A stretch of DNA of 64,000 nt from a virus (IMGVR_UViG_3300044732_002040:1-64000); one strand, 5' to 3'. Shown: positions 40,500 to 50,827, counted from the stretch's first letter. Notes: a model not told the origin generated them from the letters alone. Program-made: numbers and translations.

Positions 40500-42581
40500 T
40501 TACTCGTTTATATTTGTTATTATTAATGTGTCTAAACTATCATAATATGATAATCTATTATCACCACCCTGTCTTTCAAAAATTTGACAACTGTAGGTTT
40601 CATAAACAGACGGATTTATACTAATTCCTGTTACTGTAATTTGAGTTGTCCCATAATCATATCCAGATATCGTTATGGTATCATTAACTATATATTGTTG
40701 ACCTTGAGAATTACCGCTAACACCAACTACGTCACCCCCTAATACCTCAATATCAAAAGTTGCATTAACCCCAGTACCACTTGTTGTACCACTCACACCT
40801 AAATAGATGTTATCTGTTGCACCTGTAGCTGTGGGTGTATATGTGAATGCTGTTACATTCCCATAATTAATCGTAAAATCAGTATTATCTATATTTGTGT
40901 TAACTACATTCCATTGAAAATAATCCCCAACCGCATTATCACTAAAATTATCAGCAATCGTATTGTTATAGAAATACTCACCTATTACGTTATTAGTAAA
41001 ACCGACACCGATATTGTTATTAGCAAAATTATTACCAATAGTGTTTCCTAAAACGGCACCTTTAAATGTATTTGAGTACACATCACCCAAAAAGTCATTA
41101 CTAGATATATATCCACCAAAGGTATTACCGAAACAATACCCACTAAATTCATTTGACCCAAAACCCCAATCTGTTCTATTTTCACTAAAATCCTGATATG
41201 TTATATTAGCTTTAAATTCGTTGAAAATTTGGTTATCATTAAAATTACCATATATTGTATTCTCTTCAAATCTTTCACCGATTCTATTGTTATATATTTC
41301 TCCACTTATTTTGTTATCATAAAAATCAGGACCAATTTCATTCTTATAGAAATTATTAGTAATTGTATTACTTTGGAATCCATTTCCAATCACATTTTCA
41401 TAAACTGACGATTTAATAATGTTATTGTTAAAATATTCTCCAATACTATTACTATAAAAACCATTTTGATTAATGGTGTTGTTATAAAATCTACCCGCGA
41501 TTGTATTTCTTACAAACCAATATCTTCCAGTGTTATTATAAGACCTGTCACCAATAGTATTTGAATATATATCATTACCATAAAACACATTGTTAGCCAA
41601 TAAAAATCCTGAATTACTAACATTGTTTTCAATATAAAATCTAGAGTAATCACCAACATAGTTGTGTATTGCACTTCCATCTAAATTAAAAGTTAGAAAG
41701 TTATCCCAATCTTCTTCATTTTTTTGTCCAACATAAACTTCTTTATATTCGTAATAATTACCTGTTGATGTTGATGAGTATAAATCAATAAGGCCACCAG
41801 TAAAGTTTATTGAACTTCCAAATGATTGGTCAACAACAACCACTAGTTCAGTATTTGTAGTTGCACTAACAACCTTAAAACCTCTTGGCCCTTGATAGTC
41901 AAATAACAATACGTCATTTGTTGAAACTTCACCTGAAAATAACGTTCCATTACCTGTAACAATACCTGTTCCACTATCATAACTATCTAAAAATCCAGTT
42001 AATTTTGAATCTTTGTTATATGATTGAAATCTATTAAAAAGTATGGTTCTGTGGTCATAGTCAGTTCTATTGTTAAATTCATCAATTCTTTCAGTAATTC
42101 TACCAAAAGTAACACCACTAGTAACCTCCGTTTGATTAAATGTCCAATCATATTGGATTCTATCATTTGGATATAATGGTTGATATGCAGTTGAACTAAT
42201 TGTGCTAACACTTGTTGCTAAAACAATAATAGGTTCAACATTACCTTGACTATAATCAATAACATTACTCCCTTTAGGGTCACCATCAACATAATATTCA
42301 GGAACGTCATAACAAGTTTGGAAATCTGTTATTAAATAAAATGAACCAGCAGTTAAACCACTAGTTAATATTAAGGAAGTTAATCCAGAATAATCAGTGT
42401 TAGTTAAACCACCTTCATCATATTGAATAATATTACCATTAGGGTCTAAACCTTCTAGACCACCAGTAACAGAATCAAAACCTAATATATATGTGTCAGC
42501 TTGTGGCACAAGTGTTGAGAAATCTTCACCATTTACGAGTTGCGTCTCAAAACCATTCTGTCTTAAAATTAATTTTCCCAT
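40500..42581 (-). CDS. Beta-helix tail fibre, paralogue of the 34835 protein
   Basis: A 693-residue protein. The N-terminal ~200 residues (MGKLILRQNGFETQLVNGED; TFNQTEVTSGVTFGRITERI) align with those of the larger fibre. Residues about 310-560 are FxxNxIG-type repeats (NTIGNNFANNNIGVGFTNNV), fewer than in the paralogue. The C-terminus ends in RLSYYDSLDTLIITNINE, again matching the paralogue. The common ends and different repeat number suggest duplication followed by repeat-length change. It has its own late motif. Confidence 0.7.
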   Translation of the reverse strand: MGKLILRQNGFETQLVNGEDFSTLVPQADTYILGFDSVTGGLEGLDPNGNIIQYDEGGLTNTDYSGLTSLILTSGLTAGSFYLITDFQTCYDVPEYYVDGDPKGSNVIDYSQGNVEPIIVLATSVSTISSTAYQPLYPNDRIQYDWTFNQTEVTSGVTFGRITERIDEFNNRTDYDHRTILFNRFQSYNKDSKLTGFLDSYDSGTGIVTGNGTLFSGEVSTNDVLLFDYQGPRGFKVVSATTNTELVVVVDQSFGSSINFTGGLIDLYSSTSTGNYYEYKEVYVGQKNEEDWDNFLTFNLDGSAIHNYVGDYSRFYIENNVSNSGFLLANNVFYGNDIYSNTIGDRSYNNTGRYWFVRNTIAGRFYNNTINQNGFYSNSIGEYFNNNIIKSSVYENVIGNGFQSNTITNNFYKNEIGPDFYDNKISGEIYNNRIGERFEENTIYGNFNDNQIFNEFKANITYQDFSENRTDWGFGSNEFSGYCFGNTFGGYISSNDFLGDVYSNTFKGAVLGNTIGNNFANNNIGVGFTNNVIGEYFYNNTIADNFSDNAVGDYFQWNVVNTNIDNTDFTINYGNVTAFTYTPTATGATDNIYLGVSGTTSGTGVNATFDIEVLGGDVVGVSGNSQGQQYIVNDTITISGYDYGTTQITVTGISINPSVYETYSCQIFERQGGDNRLSYYDSLDTLIITNINE
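42085..42153. repeat. 69-bp identical tract shared with 37581-37649
   Basis: Counterpart of the tract in the larger beta-helix gene, in the same reading frame position of the shared N-terminal domain. Confidence 0.88.
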
Positions 42582-42590
42582 TTTTTATTT

Positions 42591-42598
42591 ATAAATAT
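42591..42598 (-). promoter_or_regulatory. Candidate late promoter motif ATATTTAT
   Basis: AAATATTTATAAAT on the minus strand, 9 bases before the 42581 start. Confidence 0.5.
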
Positions 42599-42637
42599 TT
42601 TCTTTTTATTTAAAGGGACTAATTCCCCATATTTTAT

Positions 42638-43915
42638 TTAATTGTATACTCTTATTTCTATTGGAGTTTTCCAATTCAATACATTATCATAACTCGTTGA
42701 TATATCTCCTGTGACAATTCCGCAACTGTTAGGTTCTTGTGTATACCCTTTACATAAATATCCATTTCCTAAATCATCTCCCATCAGAATAATACTAAAA
42801 GTAGTTTTATTTTCTGTAAATAAACTATCTGACCAAATACTATAACCACCCACAACATCATAAGTAAACCAAATATTCCCAATAGTGTTTTCTAATACTG
42901 TTACTACTGGAGCTCCTGTGTTGTATTCAAGTTCAACATTTAGATTATCACCCCAAGAATTAGGGGTTGTGCCTGTTGCAACAAAAGAAGTCCCTACGTT
43001 GTTATTTGGTGCACCTACATTTGTGAAATCACCACCAACATCATTTACATTTATCAAATAAGTTACACCAATAGTTAATAAACCAGTATAAATATATTGC
43101 ACATCAGCTCCACCACTCTGTGTTAATAGAGCTGTATATACCTTGTAGGGTCTAGTATTAGTTAAATTAGAACCGTCACCATAATATGTTGTAGCGTTAA
43201 TAGTGTTAGCACTTATAACACCATTTGTCACATCAATAGTGACACCACTAGTTGACCCAAAATAAACATCACCCTCATCATTAGGGTTTATGTGTAGAGG
43301 TGAACAAGAATGAACGTTAGAAACATATATATCTGAAATACATTCTGATATGGTGTTTCCCGTAAAAATTAAAGGTGATAAGTCTACGTTGAATGGGGTA
43401 AACCCATAATTACCTGTAAAATTTATTTGTTTTGTTGTGTTATTAAAAATACCGTTTGTTACAAATGTGTTAAATTCTGGTAAATCAATAGAATATGTTG
43501 TACCAGAACCAATAATTGTACCGCCACTAAGGATAATATCACCATTTAACACAACAAGTTGAGCATTTTCTTGTAAATTGACAATCCCCTCAACTATAAA
43601 ATCACCGTAAATAAAACTTTGGAAGTTGTTAGGTATTGTTAAAGTTTGTCCAGAAGGTACGTACCATCTATTATACCTATTTATTGTTGTAGATAGATTA
43701 GTTCCGTCGTTTCTATAAAGTGTTAATAAATCAGTAGAATTATTAAAACCAACAGAATTAATAAAGGTATCATTAATACTATCAATATAAGCACCTAAAG
43801 TATCGATAGTAATCTTTTCTGTAGTATTACTACTTAAATCAAATATAGGAATCAACTCATTACCCGTTAAAGAGTTTAAGTTAGGATTCAGTTGGTCTAT
43901 TCTTTTATTTGGCAT
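42638..43915 (-). CDS. Tail fibre protein with shared surface modules
   Basis: A 425-residue fibre protein (MPNKRIDQLNPNLNSLTGNE). The ATG at 43915 is used; it overlaps the upstream stop (TAATG), and the longer frame has no support. Modules in order: a RWYVPSGQTLTIPNNFQSFI block found twice in the 54244 protein; CISDIYVSNVHSCSPLHINP with VYFGSTSGVTIDV; YYGDGSNLT; and YTALLTQSGGADV. These show it was built by shuffling with neighbouring fibre genes. The C-terminal ~150 residues are unique. Confidence 0.65.
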   Translation of the reverse strand: MPNKRIDQLNPNLNSLTGNELIPIFDLSSNTTEKITIDTLGAYIDSINDTFINSVGFNNSTDLLTLYRNDGTNLSTTINRYNRWYVPSGQTLTIPNNFQSFIYGDFIVEGIVNLQENAQLVVLNGDIILSGGTIIGSGTTYSIDLPEFNTFVTNGIFNNTTKQINFTGNYGFTPFNVDLSPLIFTGNTISECISDIYVSNVHSCSPLHINPNDEGDVYFGSTSGVTIDVTNGVISANTINATTYYGDGSNLTNTRPYKVYTALLTQSGGADVQYIYTGLLTIGVTYLINVNDVGGDFTNVGAPNNNVGTSFVATGTTPNSWGDNLNVELEYNTGAPVVTVLENTIGNIWFTYDVVGGYSIWSDSLFTENKTTFSIILMGDDLGNGYLCKGYTQEPNSCGIVTGDISTSYDNVLNWKTPIEIRVYN

Positions 43916-45609
43916 TATAATATAATTTTTTCTCCGTATTCTGTTATTATGTAACAATAATCACTATGTAATAAATAGTTAGCTGGTGAGCCAGATTTAC
44001 ATACACCACAGAAATTTGAGTTTGGCTGTACAATTTGTGCTCCACCATAAGTTACTTTAACACAATACCTAGGGCAATCAACGTAAAGATTATTTCTAAT
44101 TTCTAATAAGTTTAATGGTTTTTCATAAAATCTTAATTGGGACAGCCTACCATCAAAGGTACCAGCAAAATATTTAGCAATATCTAGGTTTTGGTCTTCG
44201 GGGTCAGGACCACCAAAAGTTTGGGATTCTAATAATCCTTGTGAACCACCACCCCAAGACATATTGAATGGTACACCTAATTGTTTGTTACTCCACTCAT
44301 CTAAGGCTCTAAGTTGTAGACCAATAAAGTCCTCAACTCTATAAATGACTCTACCATTAACCCAAAACTTTAATGTTCCTGCCGGTAAACCATGTTTAAC
44401 ACTATTCTGTGTATATGTAACAACAATATGAACCCAGTTATCACCTGATAAAATTACCGGTGTTTCTGAGTAACCTTCTTCCATTGTTGTACCAGTGATT
44501 CTATCTTTAAAATTGTAACAACCCGTACTAACAGTCATTTTTCTATAACCGATTCTACCATCGGGTGTTATTCTAAAACCTAAAGCATTTTCAGATAATT
44601 GGTCACAATATGTTGTAGCCGTTGTTGTTCCAGTAGTAACAGTAGTACAACCTGTAAAACAACCACAACTTCTATTAATAAAATTATAATTACTCTTAAG
44701 AAACCAATTCTCAAAACCATTTATTACGTTAACTTTAATATCAGGTTGAAGAGGTAATGAACCGTCACATGTATATAACCCAGATTCACCCGAAAATACA
44801 TTTTGGAATTTATTTTCAGCTCTTGTACCGATATAAAAGAAAAATCCTGTATTACCTGTAAAATCTTTGTTAAGGGTTGGTTCGTTATAAGTATCGCAAA
44901 CAGTGTTACTAGGGTTAACCCAAGTTTCCATAGACCACCCCTCATCAAACGTTGTTGGCATTAAATCATAAACTGTTGCATTGGGGTCTGTAGGTTGTAA
45001 CTCAGTTTTAATGTCATTAACACAACTAGGTGTCCCACCAGTCACTGTAACCTCAACAGGGTTAGGTTCTAAAAAATCTAATTTAAAATACCCTTGATAA
45101 AAACCTCCATCTAGACAAACATTTTTACCGACTTGACAACCGTCTGTTGTTACATCACCATTTCTAAAATGCCAATCATAGTTGTATTTTCCATTTGTTG
45201 TTACACCTGTTACCGAATTTATTGTATACCCTGTGACAGGATATAAAACTACTTTTGTATCAGCAGAAGTTATATTAACAGTAATACCCGATAATTGGTC
45301 GTATCTACCATTATCAACACCCGTTAAACCAAAATCACATAAAGTAATACCAGAACTAGGTTTTACTGTTGCTTCACTCCATGTAGTTAAAGAAGTTAAT
45401 GAAGAACCATCTACAGTAGTTCCAGTCTGATTAACATCAAACCAAACAACCAAACCATCTTCTATAATAGGGTAAGTACACTTATCATTACATTTAGTAG
45501 CATAATCTACTTTACACCCTTGATTATCACTAGATAAATAAAAGTCCCAATATTCGTTTTGAATTAATTTAGCTTCAACGTTTTTAAAGTAATAACTACT
45601 TATTCCCAT
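43915..45609 (-). CDS. LamG/concanavalin A-like fibre protein, large
   Basis: A 564-residue, Cys-rich protein. Residues about 370-530 form a laminin-G/ConA-like domain (NWVHIVVTYTQNS, GTLKFWVNGRVIYRVEDF, FAGTFDGRLSQLRFYEKPLN). The preceding part is another beta domain with many Thr and Cys (VEVTVTGGTPSC). Such domains bind glycans, so it is a candidate receptor-binding or fibre-tip protein. The ATG at 45609 is used; a TTG at 45615 would overlap the late motif. Confidence 0.65.
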   Translation of the reverse strand: MGISSYYFKNVEAKLIQNEYWDFYLSSDNQGCKVDYATKCNDKCTYPIIEDGLVVWFDVNQTGTTVDGSSLTSLTTWSEATVKPSSGITLCDFGLTGVDNGRYDQLSGITVNITSADTKVVLYPVTGYTINSVTGVTTNGKYNYDWHFRNGDVTTDGCQVGKNVCLDGGFYQGYFKLDFLEPNPVEVTVTGGTPSCVNDIKTELQPTDPNATVYDLMPTTFDEGWSMETWVNPSNTVCDTYNEPTLNKDFTGNTGFFFYIGTRAENKFQNVFSGESGLYTCDGSLPLQPDIKVNVINGFENWFLKSNYNFINRSCGCFTGCTTVTTGTTTATTYCDQLSENALGFRITPDGRIGYRKMTVSTGCYNFKDRITGTTMEEGYSETPVILSGDNWVHIVVTYTQNSVKHGLPAGTLKFWVNGRVIYRVEDFIGLQLRALDEWSNKQLGVPFNMSWGGGSQGLLESQTFGGPDPEDQNLDIAKYFAGTFDGRLSQLRFYEKPLNLLEIRNNLYVDCPRYCVKVTYGGAQIVQPNSNFCGVCKSGSPANYLLHSDYCYIITEYGEKIIL

Positions 45610-45614
45610 ATTCA

Positions 45615-45622
45615 ATAAATAT
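45615..45622 (-). promoter_or_regulatory. Candidate late promoter motif ATATTTAT
   Basis: GATATTTATTGAATATG on the minus strand, 5 bases before the ATG at 45609. Confidence 0.45.
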
Positions 45623-45648
45623 CTAACATAGTTATTATGTTGAATTAT

Positions 45649-47178
45649 TTATAAAATAATTGTCCAATTGGCTGTGGCACCAGTTAAATAGTTTATTGAG
45701 GAAATACCGTCATAACCTCCTGTTGAGGTATCAGGTGCCGAATTTCCACTTATATCGAGAGTAACACCGGACCATCTATTTAAATTATTGGAAGTTATAC
45801 CACTAAAATCATATAAAATATGATTAATATTTGTAGTAGACATACCATTACCATCTAAATAAATTGATGCCCCATAAGTAGAATTAACGTCCATGGTGAT
45901 TCCAGATAAGGGTTTAAAATCTACATACCCTAAACTAGTACAAGCGTACATAGCAAAAGCACTATTTGGTGGGTCTGAGGCTATATTTTTAAATGTTTTT
46001 GTTGTGTAAGGAAAATTAATAGAGGTTAAGTTATTATTTATATATATAGAAAAGTTACCACCGAGACCACTCAACATAGAAACATCATGTATACCTGTTA
46101 TATTACAAAGACTTAATGCATATGAAGTAAAATTTTGTGTTGAGCCGGTGTGTAAAATAGATGTTAAATTATTATTATTACCTAAATTAAATGAACCACC
46201 TAAACCAGGAAACATACGCATATCATAAGTTCCTGTTAAATTACAAGAACCAACATCATAAACTATAAATGGTAGGGTCGAGGTTGTATGTGTTATTCCC
46301 GTTAAATTTGTGTTTTGACTAACTCTAAACAGACCACCTAAATTAGGGAACATTGATACATCGTGGTTACCAATTAAATTACACGAATCTGCTCTATACG
46401 TATAAAAAGTTTGTGTAGAAGCAGTATGTAAAATTTTTGTTAAAAGGGGATTATTTCGTAAATCAAAAGTTCCCCCCAAACCAGACAACATACTCACATT
46501 ATGAGTACCTGTTAAATTACAATTATAGGCCCAATAAGAACCAAAATTTTGTGTTGAAGTGGTATGTGTTATTCCTGTTAAATTAAAATTATTGTAAATT
46601 AGGAATGAACCGCCCAAACCAGGAAACATAGATAAATTATAATTACCCAGTAAATTACAACTGTGTACAATATAAGATATATTATTATATGTGTAAGAAT
46701 GTGTTATTCCTGTTAAGTTTCCATTTGAATGTGCTAAAAATATAGAATTTAAATTAACGTTACTCATATCATGGTTCCCAATTAAACCACAATTATTAAG
46801 GTCAACAGAACTAGTAATATTTGGGTATGTGACCCCGGTTAATTGAGGGTTAAAATTTAGGCTTACACCAGTTAAAAACTCTAAAGGACTTAAATCAACA
46901 TTACCCACAATTAAATCTGAATTTGAAGTTATGAAGTATACATCGGTAAAGGTATCACCGATAATTTTAACTTTTTTAAGTGTACCACCATCAGAATATA
47001 CTTTACTAAAAGATAAACCAGTATCGTAACTAGAATTATCTCCGTAATCTATATGGAGGCTTTTTTGAAAAAGATTTCTAAAAAAAGAGGGGTTAAAAGT
47101 TGTTGCACTACTAGCATTAGTGTAGTAGGTAAAAACTTTGTTTTCTTTATTATTTGGTTGGAATAACCCTCTACTCAT
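45649..47178 (-). CDS. Fibre/adhesin with six 46-residue leucine-rich-like repeats
   Basis: A 509-residue protein. From about residue 125 to 400 it has six 46-residue repeats, each like CNLTGTHNVSMLSGLGGTFD, then a NNxxLTxIxHTxSTQxF strand pair. The Asn/Leu/Gly layout resembles solenoid LRR-type (BspA-like) folds. A C-terminal part (LGYVDFKPLSGITMDVNSTY) continues the theme. No nuclease or protease motif is visible. It is coupled to the YadA-like gene (its start overlaps the stop of the gene before) and ends 33 bases before the 45615 promoter. Confidence 0.6.
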   Translation of the reverse strand: MSRGLFQPNNKENKVFTYYTNASSATTFNPSFFRNLFQKSLHIDYGDNSSYDTGLSFSKVYSDGGTLKKVKIIGDTFTDVYFITSNSDLIVGNVDLSPLEFLTGVSLNFNPQLTGVTYPNITSSVDLNNCGLIGNHDMSNVNLNSIFLAHSNGNLTGITHSYTYNNISYIVHSCNLLGNYNLSMFPGLGGSFLIYNNFNLTGITHTTSTQNFGSYWAYNCNLTGTHNVSMLSGLGGTFDLRNNPLLTKILHTASTQTFYTYRADSCNLIGNHDVSMFPNLGGLFRVSQNTNLTGITHTTSTLPFIVYDVGSCNLTGTYDMRMFPGLGGSFNLGNNNNLTSILHTGSTQNFTSYALSLCNITGIHDVSMLSGLGGNFSIYINNNLTSINFPYTTKTFKNIASDPPNSAFAMYACTSLGYVDFKPLSGITMDVNSTYGASIYLDGNGMSTTNINHILYDFSGITSNNLNRWSGVTLDISGNSAPDTSTGGYDGISSINYLTGATANWTIIL

Positions 47179-49673
47179 TATGTATAGTCATTACCGACAG
47201 TCCAAAACATTTTAGAACCGTTATAAGTGAAAGATAGTATATCTACAGCTAAAGGTGTAGCTGTTAGGGTTGGTGAACCACCCCCACCATTTACAACTAA
47301 ATGTGTTGTAGCAGAACCATTGACAGTACCAAAAGTAGCTGTTCTTGAACCAACAATATCCTGATTAACTATAACAGTACCATATTCACCATCTCTAACA
47401 TTTATTAAGTCAAGTGTGGTATTTGCTGTTATTGTGATATCGTAATTTGTACTTTTACCTGAAATATTTAAAGTAATAGACGGACCTGTCACATAAAATT
47501 CGTATGGGTCAATTGATACACCGCCACCACCACCAGATGTACCAACAACTACATTACCATTAGAATCTATACCTAAATTATTTATTGATGTACCTGCACC
47601 TAAATTATCTATATTAAGATAGGGAACATAAACTGTATCATCAGTTGTACCAGTTAAATTCAACCCACCCAAAAGAACACTTCTATTACCTGTAAGTAAT
47701 GAACCTACTGAATGGATGAATGATGTTTCACCAGAAACAGTTGACCCAGAACCACCAGCGTGTGAAAAATTACCATAGGCGTTGGTGTAATAACCCTCAG
47801 CATGAGAACCCTCACCTATAGCAAATGTACCACTTCCTTGTGCGTGTGAAAAATTACCATAAGCAGTTGTACCTTGACCTTCAGAGTGTGAATCAGAACC
47901 AAAAGCAGTTGTAAAATTATTTTGTGCGTGTGAATATTGACCGTAAGAAACACTACCATAACCTTCTGCGTGTGAATACACACCATAAGACAATGTTTGA
48001 TAACCTTCAGCGTGTGAAATGTCACCTATAGCTTGTGTAGTCATACCTTCAGCGTGTGAAGCTGCACCTAAAGCGACAGTCGATAGACCTTCAGAGTGTG
48101 CGTTATCACCCACAGAAATATAAGCTAAAGGACTATTATAATTGTTATAATCAACTACATTTACTGAAACTAACGGTATAATAACACTGTTATTACTTAA
48201 ATTAATAAAGAAATTAGGTGCCGAATAACTTGTACCAGTATAAGTATAGAATTGATTATTAAGTAATACCGTACCACTAGTAAATTCAGCAGAATAATCA
48301 ACATTATCACCAATAGTAACAACACCAGAGACAATAGATGTTGCTGTTAAAGCTCTATAACCAGCAATAGTTTGATATCCCTCAGCGTGGGTTGAATCAC
48401 CTAAAGCTAAAGTTTGGTAACCTTCAGCGAATGACGCTGAACCGAGAGCTAATGTACCACCACCAAAAGCAGAAGAACTTACACCATCGGCGGTATTACT
48501 TATACCTAAAGCAATAGAACTTAAACCGTTTGCTGACGACCCAATTGTTTGTAAACTATCCCAAAAGGTTATTGGTGAACATCCGTGGACATTTGTCACA
48601 TATAAATCGGTAATACAAGATGCTGACGTGTTTCCAGTAAAAATTGTTGATGAAACTAAATTATCTACATATTCTTTATCTACTAGGGAACGATTGGAAT
48701 AGTTAGGTGAGTAATCTGAACCATATTTAATTCCTTGGAAAGTTGGTATTGTTGAGTTAGCTAACATAGCACTCTTATTCACATAAAATTCATTTACAGT
48801 ACCACCTGAGTCGGAATAATCTAATGCAATACCTTTTGATGAGATAGCGTAAATAGAGAATGTTTCTAGGTTAGTTAGTCTTCTATTGAATAACGTTGCA
48901 TAATCTTTACTAATAACAGTACCGTTTATATACTCTAAAGAATTCCCATAATTAACATAATTAATTATTGAGGAACCGGTAAAACCCGAAAAATATAAAT
49001 CTACATTATCAGCAACACTAACTACAGTATTACCAGTAATTCTAAGGGGTAGATAATCTAGTAAGGCTGGTTTTATATCAACATTATATGCGTTAGATAA
49101 ATCAGTTCTATTAAATTCTATTATAGTTCCATTAAGAGTGGCCCCAGTTGTATAATTATCAACGGGTGGTAACCAACTACCATTACCACTTACATCAGAA
49201 GTGAATACATAACCATTTACTTGTGAACCATCATTAATTCTAACAGTATTATTGATTTCTAAATCACCCGCATTAAAGTAAATGGTACCACCAGGAGTAC
49301 AAGGAACAATATTTGTTACATTTAAAGGCGATGTACAAGCAGAAACGGACCAACTTATACCACTAATAGGTGACCAACCTACTGAACCATAAGGGTCTAA
49401 GGCTTTAAGGACATAATTTTCAACATTAACAGTTGTTGTTCCTGTTGAACCACTTTGTTTTAGTTCCGGTGGTAATATCTTTAAACCTGATATTCTACCA
49501 CCATTTAAATAACCTGTTAAATCTGTTATTGTGACCGAAGTTTCGGCTGTTGTTGTTCCAGTAAAATCTAAAACCGTTGGTGCAATAGAGGTGATACCCG
49601 AAAGTTTTATACTTTCATCACCATATTGTACCATTTGTCTATCCTCAAAATGAGGTCTTGTTATAAAATTCAT
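47178..49673 (-). CDS. Trimeric YadA-head-like tail fibre
   Basis: An 831-residue protein. Residues about 385-640 carry about 14-residue repeats of the YadA head type (SHAEGYQTLALG, SHAEGMTTQAIGD, SHAQGSGTFAIGE). In YadA this forms a left-handed beta-roll trimer. Upstream, CITDLYVTNVHGCSPI and VTNIVPCTPGGTIYF are modules shared with other fibres. The C-terminal ~150 residues (SIDPYEFYVTGPSITLNIS) are a separate beta domain. A long fibre shaft is the most likely role. Confidence 0.7.
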   Translation of the reverse strand: MNFITRPHFEDRQMVQYGDESIKLSGITSIAPTVLDFTGTTTAETSVTITDLTGYLNGGRISGLKILPPELKQSGSTGTTTVNVENYVLKALDPYGSVGWSPISGISWSVSACTSPLNVTNIVPCTPGGTIYFNAGDLEINNTVRINDGSQVNGYVFTSDVSGNGSWLPPVDNYTTGATLNGTIIEFNRTDLSNAYNVDIKPALLDYLPLRITGNTVVSVADNVDLYFSGFTGSSIINYVNYGNSLEYINGTVISKDYATLFNRRLTNLETFSIYAISSKGIALDYSDSGGTVNEFYVNKSAMLANSTIPTFQGIKYGSDYSPNYSNRSLVDKEYVDNLVSSTIFTGNTSASCITDLYVTNVHGCSPITFWDSLQTIGSSANGLSSIALGISNTADGVSSSAFGGGTLALGSASFAEGYQTLALGDSTHAEGYQTIAGYRALTATSIVSGVVTIGDNVDYSAEFTSGTVLLNNQFYTYTGTSYSAPNFFINLSNNSVIIPLVSVNVVDYNNYNSPLAYISVGDNAHSEGLSTVALGAASHAEGMTTQAIGDISHAEGYQTLSYGVYSHAEGYGSVSYGQYSHAQNNFTTAFGSDSHSEGQGTTAYGNFSHAQGSGTFAIGEGSHAEGYYTNAYGNFSHAGGSGSTVSGETSFIHSVGSLLTGNRSVLLGGLNLTGTTDDTVYVPYLNIDNLGAGTSINNLGIDSNGNVVVGTSGGGGGVSIDPYEFYVTGPSITLNISGKSTNYDITITANTTLDLINVRDGEYGTVIVNQDIVGSRTATFGTVNGSATTHLVVNGGGGSPTLTATPLAVDILSFTYNGSKMFWTVGNDYT

Positions 49674-49678
49674 TTATA

Positions 49679-50827
49679 TTATATTACATTCCAATGATGA
49701 CCAAGAGGTCTGTATTGTAGTGATTTATTAAGTTGTTCTGCTTCAACAGCCTTACGAGTCAACATTGCGTCAGGAGTTAATCTTATAAGACGTTCTTTTA
49801 ATCTTTCCCATAAAGCTGCTTTATCGTCTTTAGCTTCACTTAAAAGAGAATCATAATCCATTGTTACTTCAGCATCAGTTATACCTAGAACACCACCAAA
49901 TTTACCTCTAACTCTACCTAATGTTTCTTTACACATTGCTGTAAAATAATCTCTTACCCATTGTTTAGAAGGTGTATTTAATTCATCAAAATTAACCACA
50001 TCTACAGGTACGTCTGAAGGTAATTTAATTATATCTTTATTTTCATTAAGACATCTTTGTCTTTCTTCATCGTCAGCTACTTCATAATAGTGATACCAAA
50101 CCTTTCTACCTGTAACATTCATACCATTTGAAGAAGCGTTGGCCAAACCAAATATAGCTCTAGAACCTGGAGGTGGAATTAAATGTAATAATTTTGTTCC
50201 ATTAGGTCCTGCGGTAATTTTATAAACCAAATCAGAAGAGAATATTCTTTGTTTAAGGTTGTAATCAGCGTTTCTAGATAAGATATCGTAAGCAGGTGAA
50301 ATATAAAATCCACCAGAACCATATCCACCGCCACCGCCACCAAAGGGAAGTTGACCATATCCACCACCATATCCATAGTCACCAAATCCGTATGTAGAGT
50401 AAAGTGCGTTATCAATTGTTGGGTTTGATACCCATAAAACTTCATTAATCTCACGTCCAGCAGGAATCTCATAAACTTGTTGGTGACTCACGATTGTAAC
50501 GTAATCTTTTTTTAATTCCCAAGGACCCCTAGCTTGTAAACCAACAATTTTAGAGTAAGCGTAAGTAAAAGTATCTTCGTAATTTTGTTCCCTAAGAGTT
50601 AAAGATTTGGCGATATCAGTTATTGTAATATCTTTACCATATAAAGAAGACCATTGTGATTCAATTAACCATTCATTAATATAAGCCGAATAATCTTCAA
50701 TAGAAATCTCAAGTAAAGTACATAACATCTCGTCCTCCAATTCAATTTTTCTAATTGGAGCACCTAGTCTATGTTTAATCTGTCTAAATAATTTAGACTT
50801 TTCTGCTTCGTTTATTATTAATGACAT
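49679..50827 (-). CDS. Structural protein, possible neck/connector
   Basis: A 382-residue protein. The N-terminal ~60 residues (FRQIKHRLGAPIRKIELEDE, then MLCTLLEISIEDYSAYINEW) are helical, like gp6-type connector adaptors. A Gly/Tyr-rich segment (YGFGDYGYGGGYGQLPFGGG) interrupts the middle, and the C-terminus is helical with LTPDAMLTRKAVEAEQLN. It is the first gene of a unit that continues into the YadA-like fibre. A neck or head-tail joining role is a guess; the family is not certain. Confidence 0.45.
   Translation of the reverse strand: MSLIINEAEKSKLFRQIKHRLGAPIRKIELEDEMLCTLLEISIEDYSAYINEWLIESQWSSLYGKDITITDIAKSLTLREQNYEDTFTYAYSKIVGLQARGPWELKKDYVTIVSHQQVYEIPAGREINEVLWVSNPTIDNALYSTYGFGDYGYGGGYGQLPFGGGGGGYGSGGFYISPAYDILSRNADYNLKQRIFSSDLVYKITAGPNGTKLLHLIPPPGSRAIFGLANASSNGMNVTGRKVWYHYYEVADDEERQRCLNENKDIIKLPSDVPVDVVNFDELNTPSKQWVRDYFTAMCKETLGRVRGKFGGVLGITDAEVTMDYDSLLSEAKDDKAALWERLKERLIRLTPDAMLTRKAVEAEQLNKSLQYRPLGHHWNVI

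Noticed and set aside
45609-45615. TTG start at 45615 for the LamG protein
   Set aside because: TTG lies in the late motif, while an ATG two codons later gives MGISSYY; ATG is used elsewhere.
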